From: an uncultured Bacteroidales bacterium
GTDB lineage: Bacteria; Bacteroidota; Bacteroidia; Bacteroidales; WCHB1-69
Direction of reading: 5' to 3'
DNA: 32,992 bases
Assembly (NCBI GenBank): GCA_937949745.1
Contig: CALECM010000103.1
Span: forward strand, 1 to 32,992
Shown: positions 16,903 to 24,181 of the stretch, piece by piece
Layout of the letters: the number at the start of each line of letters is the position of its first letter
Numbering within the stretch: the first letter of the stretch is position 1
The notes under the pieces: generated by a model
Database searches by the model: none
Told to the model about the DNA's origin: nothing
What the model saw: only the letters and a program-made list of their open reading frames with translations
Program-made: the position numbers and the translations under genes

Positions 16903-18099
16903 TTAATTATTGTAATAGGAGTCTACTTTGGTTTTTAATTCTTCCGGAACCTCTTTCAGCAGTTTAACTTTTAATTGTCGTAACATGATATTATTCTGAC
17001 GGTCTTCCTTATTGAGTTCGTAAGCTTTTTCGGACCATGTATGCGCATTTTCCAGGATTTCTTTTTCTTTAGCCTGCAAGTCTTTTACTTCATCATATTT
17101 TCTGGCGGTCATGGCCGCATCGATCATATCCTGATATTTGAGACCTTCATAAAAATAGCGGTATGCCATTTGTTGGTTCAGGTCAAAGTTGTTCGGTTCT
17201 TTTTCCAGTCCTTTTTGAATGTAACCTTCGGCTTTTTCATATTGGCCGCTGTTGTTCAAATAACCTGCAATCATAGCCAGGATGGCCGGACTATCGCCGA
17301 ATTTTTGTAACAGGGTTTCGCTGGTGGTATTCAGTTTATCCATATCGCCAACCATCGCATAGTAATCCAGTTCGTAACCGTAAATATCGGTTGTCAGGGA
17401 ATCCGGTACGAATCTGTGGGCGGTTTTAAGAATTTCGCCGGCTTTAACCGTATCATTCTCTTTTTTATAAATATCATAGAGGGAAAGGTAAACATTCGGA
17501 ATGGGAGTATTCGCCCTTACGCCTTCCATTAACATTCTTTTCTGTAAATCCTGATCCTTCTTAATACCGGCAATATCGGAAAGCTGAAGGTATATCAGGC
17601 CAAGGTTAAGGGGCAGATTGGGATTCCTGTTGTCAAGTTTAAAATTCCGGGCAGCTATGGTCAGGTAGTCGAATGCTTTATCGTACTCTTTCTTTTCCAA
17701 AGCATCCTGTCCCATATAATAAATAGGATCGGCCGCGAGTATTTGTCCGTCACGGGGTCCCAGCATTCCGGTTTTAGGTTCTACTTTCGGATTTAATTCC
17801 AGGGCTTTGTAAAAACATTCGTTCGCAATCAGGATCGCCTCAGGATCTTTAACTACATAGGCAGGGTTTTTCTTAAGATTATCCTGTTCCTGCTGGTATC
17901 TTTGTAAATAAACATTGCCTTTCATTAAAATCACGTTCGCATTGTCCGGGTTGGCGATGGCGCACTCGTCGATTATCTTTTTAGCCTTAGGGATCTGTTT
18001 GTTCCGCAAAGACATCCATACGTCATCCACACAGCTTTGTGAAAAAAGACCCGGGATCCATAATAATCCTATCAAAGACAGGAGAGCAATTTTTTTCAT
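16903..18099 (-). CDS. Exported tetratricopeptide-repeat protein (second copy)
   Basis: 398 residues with a signal peptide (MKKIALLSLIGLLWIPGLFSQ) followed by helical TPR-type repeats throughout. Clear units include GQDALEKKEYDKAFDYLTIA near 145, YLNNSGQYEKAEGYIQKGLE near 283 and an alpha-helical, charged C-terminus. It would act in the periplasm or at the membrane as a protein-binding scaffold. The partner is unknown. It is similar in length, architecture and motif order (KGNVY near 60, KALELN near 95) to the TPR protein just upstream, which suggests an old tandem duplication. It is the last gene of gyrA-TPR-TPR and ends at the shared terminator. Confidence 0.85.
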   Translation of the reverse strand: MKKIALLSLIGLLWIPGLFSQSCVDDVWMSLRNKQIPKAKKIIDECAIANPDNANVILMKGNVYLQRYQQEQDNLKKNPAYVVKDPEAILIANECFYKALELNPKVEPKTGMLGPRDGQILAADPIYYMGQDALEKKEYDKAFDYLTIAARNFKLDNRNPNLPLNLGLIYLQLSDIAGIKKDQDLQKRMLMEGVRANTPIPNVYLSLYDIYKKENDTVKAGEILKTAHRFVPDSLTTDIYGYELDYYAMVGDMDKLNTTSETLLQKFGDSPAILAMIAGYLNNSGQYEKAEGYIQKGLEKEPNNFDLNQQMAYRYFYEGLKYQDMIDAAMTARKYDEVKDLQAKEKEILENAHTWSEKAYELNKEDRQNNIMLRQLKVKLLKEVPEELKTKVDSYYNN

Positions 18100-18129
18100 T
18101 TTTTTAGTTTTTAAATTTTATATTGATCC

Positions 18130-19308
18130 TTATTTTTTAATTTCATTAATTTTTTTAACCATATCGTCATACTTCGGAGATTTTTTCCTGGCATATATTT
18201 CTTTCAATTGTTCCATAATGCTGAGATCTTCCGGTTCTGAACGCAACGCTTTTTCAAAATATGTTTCCGCTTGTGTCAGATAGTTTTCCGCTTGAATATT
18301 AACGAGTTCTGCCTGGCTTTTATTACCTTGTACCGCCAATTCATTTCCTTCTTTAAATTTTTGCTCATAAAGTTTAAGGTAAGAATACCCCAGATTGTAA
18401 TGGATAACAAAGTGATTAGGCGTCAAACGGTCGGCTTTTTGTAAAAGTTCTTCAGCTTTTTGGAAATTATTATCCTTAATATAGATATTGGCGATATTGA
18501 CAAGAGCATCACTATTCGAATATACGGAAGGCGGAAGATTGTCCAGTAGTTTTTTTGCCCTTTCCCGGTCCGTATTCCAGTAGTAATCGGCTTCCGCTAC
18601 CAGTATGTTGGGATTTTCAGGTAGATTGGCCTTGGCCAGTTTGATGGTTTCCAGTACTTTATTTTGCTGGTCCTCATTTTTGTAGTGTTCGATTAGCCGG
18701 ATATAAACATTCGGATTGACGGAACTGTCACGGATCGCTTTTTCATAATTAAGCCTGGCTTCATCTTCCATTCCCAGCATTTCCAGTGTATAAGCATAGT
18801 AATAATAGATCTCTCCGTTGAGCGGATGCTCGGGAGGAGCCATTTCATAGCTGGCAATGGATTTTTCCAGTATCCTTTTCGCATTCTGATAATCGTGCAC
18901 AATCAAACGGTCTGCCCCGTAAATGAGGAGAAGGGCATACAATTTAGCTTTCCCTTCCGCCGGAGTCATCATTTCGTAAGATTCCGCATTTTTATTGAGT
19001 TCAAGGGCTTTATCAAAGGCATCATAAGATTCTTCGGGTGAAGATGGATACAACAACTGATAACTGCTGTTTTCCTGTTTTTTCCCATAATCATCATTGG
19101 CAAGGTAGAAATAGATATTCCCTTTATAAAGCCATGTCTGTGCCCGGGTTTGGAGTTTGGGATCTGCAGTACAAAGGTCTATCATTTCTTTCGCTTTCAC
19201 GAAATCCCTTTCGAAGAAAGCGTTATATGCCTTTGCCAGACTCGGTTTCTGGGCGGAAACTCCGGATAAAATACCCAGGAAAAGCGCGATCCATAATAAG
19301 CGTTTCAT
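18130..19308 (-). CDS. Exported tetratricopeptide-repeat protein (first copy)
   Basis: 392 residues with a signal peptide (MKRLLWIALFLGILSGVSAQ) and TPR helices from about 25 to the end. Repeat-like units include KGNIYFYLAND near 62, FDKALELN near 97, IYYYYAYTLEMLGMEDEARL near 167, IANIYIKDNNFQKAEELLQKA near 272 and FVIHYNLGYSYLKLYEQ near 298. It probably faces the periplasm and binds other proteins. It starts 11 bases after gyrA ends, so it is co-transcribed with gyrA and with its paralogue. A periplasmic TPR pair behind gyrase looks like a lineage-specific operon and not a functional link to DNA topology. Confidence 0.85.
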   Translation of the reverse strand: MKRLLWIALFLGILSGVSAQKPSLAKAYNAFFERDFVKAKEMIDLCTADPKLQTRAQTWLYKGNIYFYLANDDYGKKQENSSYQLLYPSSPEESYDAFDKALELNKNAESYEMMTPAEGKAKLYALLLIYGADRLIVHDYQNAKRILEKSIASYEMAPPEHPLNGEIYYYYAYTLEMLGMEDEARLNYEKAIRDSSVNPNVYIRLIEHYKNEDQQNKVLETIKLAKANLPENPNILVAEADYYWNTDRERAKKLLDNLPPSVYSNSDALVNIANIYIKDNNFQKAEELLQKADRLTPNHFVIHYNLGYSYLKLYEQKFKEGNELAVQGNKSQAELVNIQAENYLTQAETYFEKALRSEPEDLSIMEQLKEIYARKKSPKYDDMVKKINEIKK

Positions 19309-19319
19309 AATTAATATCG

Positions 19320-21842
19320 TTAAGATTGTTCTGTCTCCTGGTTTTCATCTTCATTTTCCTGTACCAGGATATTTTCATTGTCTATATTTTCATCCTCGTC
19401 CTCGTCTCTCGGTACCTGCGTTACGGCGGCGATCACATCATCCTTTTTGAGGTTGATCAGTCTCACACCCTGGGTAGCGCGGCCCATTACACGAAGCTCG
19501 TTAACATGCAACCTGATTGCGATGCCCGAACGGTTGATGATCATAAGGTCATCGGCGTCGGTTACGTTTTTGATTGCGATAAGACCACCTGTTTTTTCCG
19601 TGATATTAATGGTCTTTACACCTTTTCCTCCACGGTTGGTGATACGGTAGTCATCTATGGAAGAACGCTTGCCGTAACCATTTTCCGATACCACCAGAAT
19701 ATCGTATTCCTGACTGTCCACGCAGATCATACCTACCACGAAATCATGGTCTGATGCCAGCGTAATTCCTCTGACTCCGGATGCCTGTCTTCCCATGGGA
19801 CGTACGGTCTTTTCATTGAAACGGACCGCCTTCCCGGAATTAAGGGCCATCATGATCTCGCTTTCCCCATTCGTGAGGCGTGCTTCGAGCAACTGGTCAT
19901 CTTCCCTGATGGTGATTGCGTTGATGCCGTTTACTCTCGGACGGGAATACGCTTCCACGGAAGTCTTTTTGATAATTCCTTTTTTGCTGCAGAGGATAAT
20001 GTAATTGTTGTTGATATAATCGGCATCGGTGAGGTCGGTAATATTAATAACCGCCTTGATCTTATCATCAGGTTCGATATTGAGGAGATTCTGGATCGGT
20101 TTCCCTTTAAAGGTTTTGGGACCTTCCGGTATTTCGAATACCCGGAGCCAGAAACACCTTCCTTTTTCCGTAAAGAACAACAGGTAATTGTGGTTGGTGG
20201 CCGTATACAGATGTTCGATGAAATCCTCTTCCCTCGAATTGCTGCCTTTGGATCCTTTTCCGCCTCTGTTTTGTACTTTATATTCGGATAATAAGGTTCT
20301 TTTGATGTAGCCGAAATGAGAAATGGTGATCACCACTTCCGCGTCGGCAATAGTGTCCTCGATCCTGAATTCGGAAGCGCTGAGTTCGATGCGGGAACGT
20401 CTTTCGTCTCCGTATTTCTGTTTAACTTCCTGTAATTCTTCTTTGATGATCCGGTATCTCAACTGGTCATCGGCAAGGATACTTTTCAGGTAAGCGATTC
20501 TTTTCATCAATTCATCCAGTTCTTCCTGAAGTTTTTCTCTTTCCAGTCCGGTAAGTTGACGTAAACGCATATCCACGATAGCGCGGGCCTGGATTTCGGA
20601 AAAATCCCATTTCTCCATCAAACCGTTGCGGGCCTCTTCCACTGTTTTGGAAGCGCGGATCAGCGCGATAATCTCGTCGATAATATCGAGGGCTTTCACC
20701 AAACCTTCTACGATGTGGGCTCTTTCTTCGGCTTTCCTTAATTCGAAATGGGTCCGTCGGACGATCACTTCGTGGCGGTGTTTTACATACTGTACGATCA
20801 GGTCCTTGAGATTCAGTGTCATCGGCCGCCCGTTAACCAGGGCTACGTTATTTACACTGAAAGAAGATTGAAGCGCGGTATGTACATACAACTTATTTAA
20901 TACGACGTTGGGAACCGCTTCTCTTTTTAGCTCGTATACGATACGGGTTCCGTTACGTTTGTTGGTCAGGTTCTCGATATTGGATATTCCTTCGATTTTC
21001 CCTTCTTTGATCAATTCCACCGTTCTTTTGATCATTTCGGACGGATTGGTCATATAGGGTAGGGAAGTCACGATAATACGGTTCCTGCCGTTCTCTTCCT
21101 CGATGAGGGCGTCGCCGCGCATTACCACGCGTCCGTGACCTGTTTCAAAAGCGTCTTTGATGCCGTCGCAACCGTATATGATACATCCCGTGGGAAAATC
21201 CGGACCTTTGATATGTTCCATGAGTTCCGGGATGGTAATGTCGTTATTATCGATATAAGCACATATACCGTCGCATACTTCGCTCAGGTTATGGGGCGCC
21301 ATATTGGTGGCCATCCCGACGGCGATACCGGAAGAACCGTTTACCAGTAAAGCGGGTATTTTGGAAGGAAGCACGGTCGGTTCCTGTAATGAATCGTCAA
21401 AATTGTTGCGGAAATCCACGGTCTCTTTTTCAATATCGGCCAGCATCTCTTCGGCGATCTTCCGGAGTCTGGCTTCGGTATAACGCATAGCGGCCGGACT
21501 ATCCCCGTCCACGGAACCGAAGTTACCCTGTCCGTCTATAAACGGATAGCGGAGTGACCATGGCTGGGCCATTCTCACCATAGATTCATATACGGCGGAA
21601 TCCCCGTGCGGGTGGTATTTACCCAGCACTTCCCCTACGATCCTTGCCGATTTCTTGAATGGCTTTCCCGATACAATGCCCATATCCCACATGGCGTACA
21701 ATATCCTGCGGTGTACCGGTTTCTGTCCATCCCTTGCATCAGGTAAAGCGCGAGAAACGATGACCGACATGGAATAATCGATATATGCCGATTTCATCTG
21801 GTTTTCAATATTTACCTGAATAATTTTTTCTCCTTCTGCCAT
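19320..21842 (-). CDS. gyrA: DNA gyrase subunit A
   Basis: It cuts and rejoins DNA to introduce negative supercoils together with GyrB. 840 residues. The catalytic tyrosine is Tyr121 in AAMRYTEAR. The quinolone-resistance region reads HPHGDSAVYESMVRMAQ: Ser82 (Ser83 in E. coli numbering) is the sensitive form, and position 86 is Glu where E. coli has Asp87, a natural variant. The C-terminal beta-pinwheel has a GyrA box QNRGGKG near 530 (one change from QRRGGKG) and a second NRGGKG-like blade. The acidic Glu/Asp/Asn tail (about 805-840) is typical. It leads an operon with two TPR genes. No exact TAnnTTTG box is seen upstream, only TATTTTCG at 21908-21915. Confidence 0.97.
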   Translation of the reverse strand: MAEGEKIIQVNIENQMKSAYIDYSMSVIVSRALPDARDGQKPVHRRILYAMWDMGIVSGKPFKKSARIVGEVLGKYHPHGDSAVYESMVRMAQPWSLRYPFIDGQGNFGSVDGDSPAAMRYTEARLRKIAEEMLADIEKETVDFRNNFDDSLQEPTVLPSKIPALLVNGSSGIAVGMATNMAPHNLSEVCDGICAYIDNNDITIPELMEHIKGPDFPTGCIIYGCDGIKDAFETGHGRVVMRGDALIEEENGRNRIIVTSLPYMTNPSEMIKRTVELIKEGKIEGISNIENLTNKRNGTRIVYELKREAVPNVVLNKLYVHTALQSSFSVNNVALVNGRPMTLNLKDLIVQYVKHRHEVIVRRTHFELRKAEERAHIVEGLVKALDIIDEIIALIRASKTVEEARNGLMEKWDFSEIQARAIVDMRLRQLTGLEREKLQEELDELMKRIAYLKSILADDQLRYRIIKEELQEVKQKYGDERRSRIELSASEFRIEDTIADAEVVITISHFGYIKRTLLSEYKVQNRGGKGSKGSNSREEDFIEHLYTATNHNYLLFFTEKGRCFWLRVFEIPEGPKTFKGKPIQNLLNIEPDDKIKAVINITDLTDADYINNNYIILCSKKGIIKKTSVEAYSRPRVNGINAITIREDDQLLEARLTNGESEIMMALNSGKAVRFNEKTVRPMGRQASGVRGITLASDHDFVVGMICVDSQEYDILVVSENGYGKRSSIDDYRITNRGGKGVKTINITEKTGGLIAIKNVTDADDLMIINRSGIAIRLHVNELRVMGRATQGVRLINLKKDDVIAAVTQVPRDEDEDENIDNENILVQENEDENQETEQS

Positions 21843-22250
21843 ATTACTTATTTTTGGTTGTCTAATTATTTCTCTTTGAGTAATTTGTGTATTTGGCTAA
21901 TAACTCACGAAAATACAAAAAAAATTGATTCGGCGTACTGTTTTTAAGATTAAAAATTAGCTGAAAACATAAGATCTACGGGAAAAGAAGTGGCTTCGAC
22001 GAACCCGGCCAATATAATTTATCCAGACCAAAAAAATCATTCCGGAATTGTTGTTAATTATGATTATCCGAACAGAATGGAAAATGGCAGAACGTTTACA
22101 AATCAGACGGGAAATAATCTACTAAGAAATTAAATACTCTTTTAAACCATTTTTTGAATTTTTCCCGGAATTTTTTTATTTTGGTCATTTTTCAGATTTT
22201 ATTGTGCAAATATAAAAAATTAGATCTTGGTAACCGGGTTCGTCGAAGGA
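21843..22250. other. Non-coding region between gyrA and the CRISPR array
   Basis: About 400 AT-rich bases without a supported gene. It holds the upstream region of gyrA and one notable structure: a perfect 15-bp inverted repeat (CTTCGACGAACCCGG at 21994-22008 and its reverse complement at 22234-22248). The right arm touches the truncated first CRISPR repeat. This is the decayed end of the array. Confidence 0.55.
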
Positions 22251-22738
22251 TTGTATTTTTGCCGATAGGTCACAACTCAAGTGTTACAAACCCCCGAACC
22301 GAAGCAGTTGTGAATTTCTTTCAGATTTTGTACTTTTGCCGATACGTCACAACCCACGAAGAGTTACCCTCATTAAAATGGAGGTTGTGAATTGCTTTCA
22401 GATTTACTACTTTTGTCGATGATTCACAACTATTTACCAAATTTCTTTCTTGAATCTTTCGTTGTGGATTGCTTTCAGATTTACTACTTTTGTCGATGAC
22501 TCACAACCATTTCTTCGATCAGTTCTACGGGGTGCGTGTTGTGAATTGCTTTCAGATTTACTATTTTTGCCGATAGGTCACAACCGGAGGATTACTCCCC
22601 TGATACTTGCATCCGTTGTGAATTGCTTTCAGATTTACTATTTTTGCCGATAGGTCACAACATAAATTAATTCGTCAAATTCTGATTCGTCGTTGTGAAT
22701 TGCTTTCAGATTTACTATTTTTGCCGATAGGTCACAAC
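22251..22738 (+). CRISPR. Type II-C CRISPR array, 7 repeats and 6 spacers
   Basis: Repeats are 47 bp, starting GTTGTGAATTGC and ending TAGGTCACAAC, with exact 30-bp spacers. Repeat 1 (22251-22276) keeps only the 3' half. Repeats 2-7 are at 22307-22353, 22384-22430, 22461-22507, 22538-22584, 22615-22661 and 22692-22738. Repeats 5-7 are identical. Repeats 3 and 4 share several changes, and repeat 2 is more diverged. The 5' part pairs with the tracrRNA at 28790-28809, so crRNAs are read on the plus strand with the guide before the repeat. Every repeat keeps TAnnTTTG at positions 25-32, and repeats 2-7 keep TTG at 2-4, i.e. an internal promoter. The six spacers differ from each other, and no matching target was noticed elsewhere in the window. 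Confidence 0.97.
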
Positions 22739-22753
22739 AGACTATCGGCAAAA
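22719..22753 (+). other. Hairpin joining the last repeat to the flank
   Basis: The last repeat's TTTTGCCGATAG (22719-22730) is followed, after an 11-base loop, by its perfect reverse complement CTATCGGCAAAA (22742-22753). The flank therefore begins with an inverted copy of the repeat's promoter and 3' part. Confidence 0.7.
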
Positions 22754-22791
22754 GTCTTATTTAGTGATAGTTAGATCTCTCTTTAGGAAAT

Positions 22792-22841
22792 AAAAAAATG
22801 GAGAATTTGAAGGTTTAAAATGATTTTCTGCTCCATTTTTA
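22792..22841. terminator. Bidirectional terminator between array and cas2
   Basis: Arms AAAAATGGAG (22794-22803) and CTCCATTTTT (22831-22840) enclose a 27-base loop. T runs on both strands suit stopping both crRNA transcription (plus) and the cas operon (minus). Confidence 0.6.
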
Positions 22842-22897
22842 GTACAGAAAATGGGTTTTATAGAAAATTTATTTTAAGGTATAAGTTCCGTTTTCTT

Positions 22898-23230
22898 TCA
22901 AAATAGTTCCAATTGTTGCGGAACGGGTGCTTTGGGTTGTTCTTTTCTTCCATAAAAGAGTTCGATTGCTCCGAATTGTTTATCGGTAATACATAAAATG
23001 CCGATACTTCCTTTTTCGGGCAACGAGCGTTTAACCCGGTTGACATGGACATCCATATTTTCACTAGTGGAACAATGACGCATATAGATAGAAAATTGAA
23101 ACATACTGAAGCCGTCTTTGATTAATTTCTTGCGGAAATCAGTATAGATCTTACGATCTTTTTTGGTTTCGGTAGGCAAATCGAAAAAGACTAAAACCCA
23201 CATAATACGATATTCACTTAATCTTTCCAA
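22898..23230 (-). CDS. cas2: CRISPR-associated protein Cas2
   Basis: It is the small subunit of the Cas1-Cas2 integrase that inserts new spacers. 110 residues with a ferredoxin-like fold pattern. The conserved Asp17 closes the first strand in VLVFFDLPTET. The RRIYTDFRKKL-type helix is represented by KIYTDFRKKLI, and a second strand carries FSIYMRHC. The C-terminal tail ends QQLELF. It starts 3 bases after cas1 stops and is the last gene of cas9-cas1-cas2. The bidirectional terminator at 22792-22841 follows. No csn2 or cas4 is present, which makes the system II-C. Confidence 0.96.
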   Translation of the reverse strand: MERLSEYRIMWVLVFFDLPTETKKDRKIYTDFRKKLIKDGFSMFQFSIYMRHCSTSENMDVHVNRVKRSLPEKGSIGILCITDKQFGAIELFYGRKEQPKAPVPQQLELF

Positions 23231-23233
23231 TAG

Positions 23234-24166
23234 TTAAAAATTGGGATATATAATTTTCCGGTTTTCTCCTGAAAAACATTTGTAAAGTGAGGTCGTGGTA
23301 GTATTGACAGCCACCATTAACGGACTGCGTTTTTGGTTGATCCTGACATCCAGGACCGGTATTTGCAACATTTCTCCTTTTAATTCTTTGGTTAATTGAT
23401 TCGTTGTAGTATATTGCTCCCACAACCGGATAACCAATTGATCGACAAAGGGACGGTAAGGTTCCATGATATCATCGGCCAGGCAATAGGCGTTATAACG
23501 GTTGTGATGGTGAATTCCCAGTGTGGGAATTAAACCGGTACCGACCAACGCCCGCGCAATAATGGCCCTCAAAATCGCGTATCCGTAATTAAGTAAATGA
23601 TTGGGAGGAACACCTTCTCTTTTGCGGTTAAAACCGGGTATGTCCGGAAACAGATGAGTCCAGTAATAAGCCGCCGCCCGTGCCTCGAGATTTTCAGGAT
23701 CACCGCTTCGTACTTTTTCAGCCCATTTCGACATATTTCCGGTTTCACAATTTCTCGTCTTTTTTAATACATAGGCCTGATTTTCTATTTTAGCCGCTAC
23801 TGTTTGTTGCCAGAGCTGCTTTTTTAGAGGAAGGGAAGCTTCTATCTGATATTTGAACCTCTCCGATTGTAAAGTATTTCCCGATAAAGGGAGCAATAAT
23901 CCGGTGGGCATCCTGTAACTGTCACAGGTCACGACCGCGCATTGATTTTCCAGCAATTTCTCTAAAAGGCCCTGCGTAACGGTAATTTGCTTATGATCCA
24001 AAAGTATAACCCCGATATCCTCTATAGGAACGCTCCTTTGTTGCTCTTTTTTGAAAGAATCGGGAAGCGTATCGTTCTTTTCAATTTCCGGATACTTGAT
24101 TAGTAATTGCTCATCTTTAAGAGAAAGATATGCCGGATTTCCGAAATAAAGGGTGCGTTTGATCAT
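23234..24166 (-). CDS. cas1: CRISPR-associated endonuclease Cas1 (type II)
   Basis: It is the integrase that joins new spacers to the leader-side repeat, together with Cas2. 310 residues: an N-terminal beta domain (about 1-90) and a C-terminal helical catalytic domain. The metal-binding residues fit Glu161 (NLEARAAAYYW), His220 (GIHHHNRYN) and Asp232 (LADDIMEPYRP), all intact. The YFGNPAYLSL start and the NRYNAYCLADDIMEPYRP block are characteristic of type II Cas1. It lies 15 bases after cas9 and 3 bases before cas2. With a complete Cas1-Cas2 pair and three identical cas2-proximal repeats, recent adaptation looks possible. Confidence 0.97.
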   Translation of the reverse strand: MIKRTLYFGNPAYLSLKDEQLLIKYPEIEKNDTLPDSFKKEQQRSVPIEDIGVILLDHKQITVTQGLLEKLLENQCAVVTCDSYRMPTGLLLPLSGNTLQSERFKYQIEASLPLKKQLWQQTVAAKIENQAYVLKKTRNCETGNMSKWAEKVRSGDPENLEARAAAYYWTHLFPDIPGFNRKREGVPPNHLLNYGYAILRAIIARALVGTGLIPTLGIHHHNRYNAYCLADDIMEPYRPFVDQLVIRLWEQYTTTNQLTKELKGEMLQIPVLDVRINQKRSPLMVAVNTTTTSLYKCFSGENRKIIYPNF

Positions 24167-24181
24167 ATCGCGGTATTTTCA

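Noticed and set aside
19320..21842. Glu86 in the gyrA quinolone-resistance region as a resistance mutation.
   Set aside because: Glu at this place is a natural variant in this lineage as far as I know, and the key Ser82 is unchanged.
22858..23064. A 68-codon minus-strand frame overlapping cas2.
   Set aside because: It is an out-of-frame shadow of cas2, whose own frame has the Cas2 motifs.
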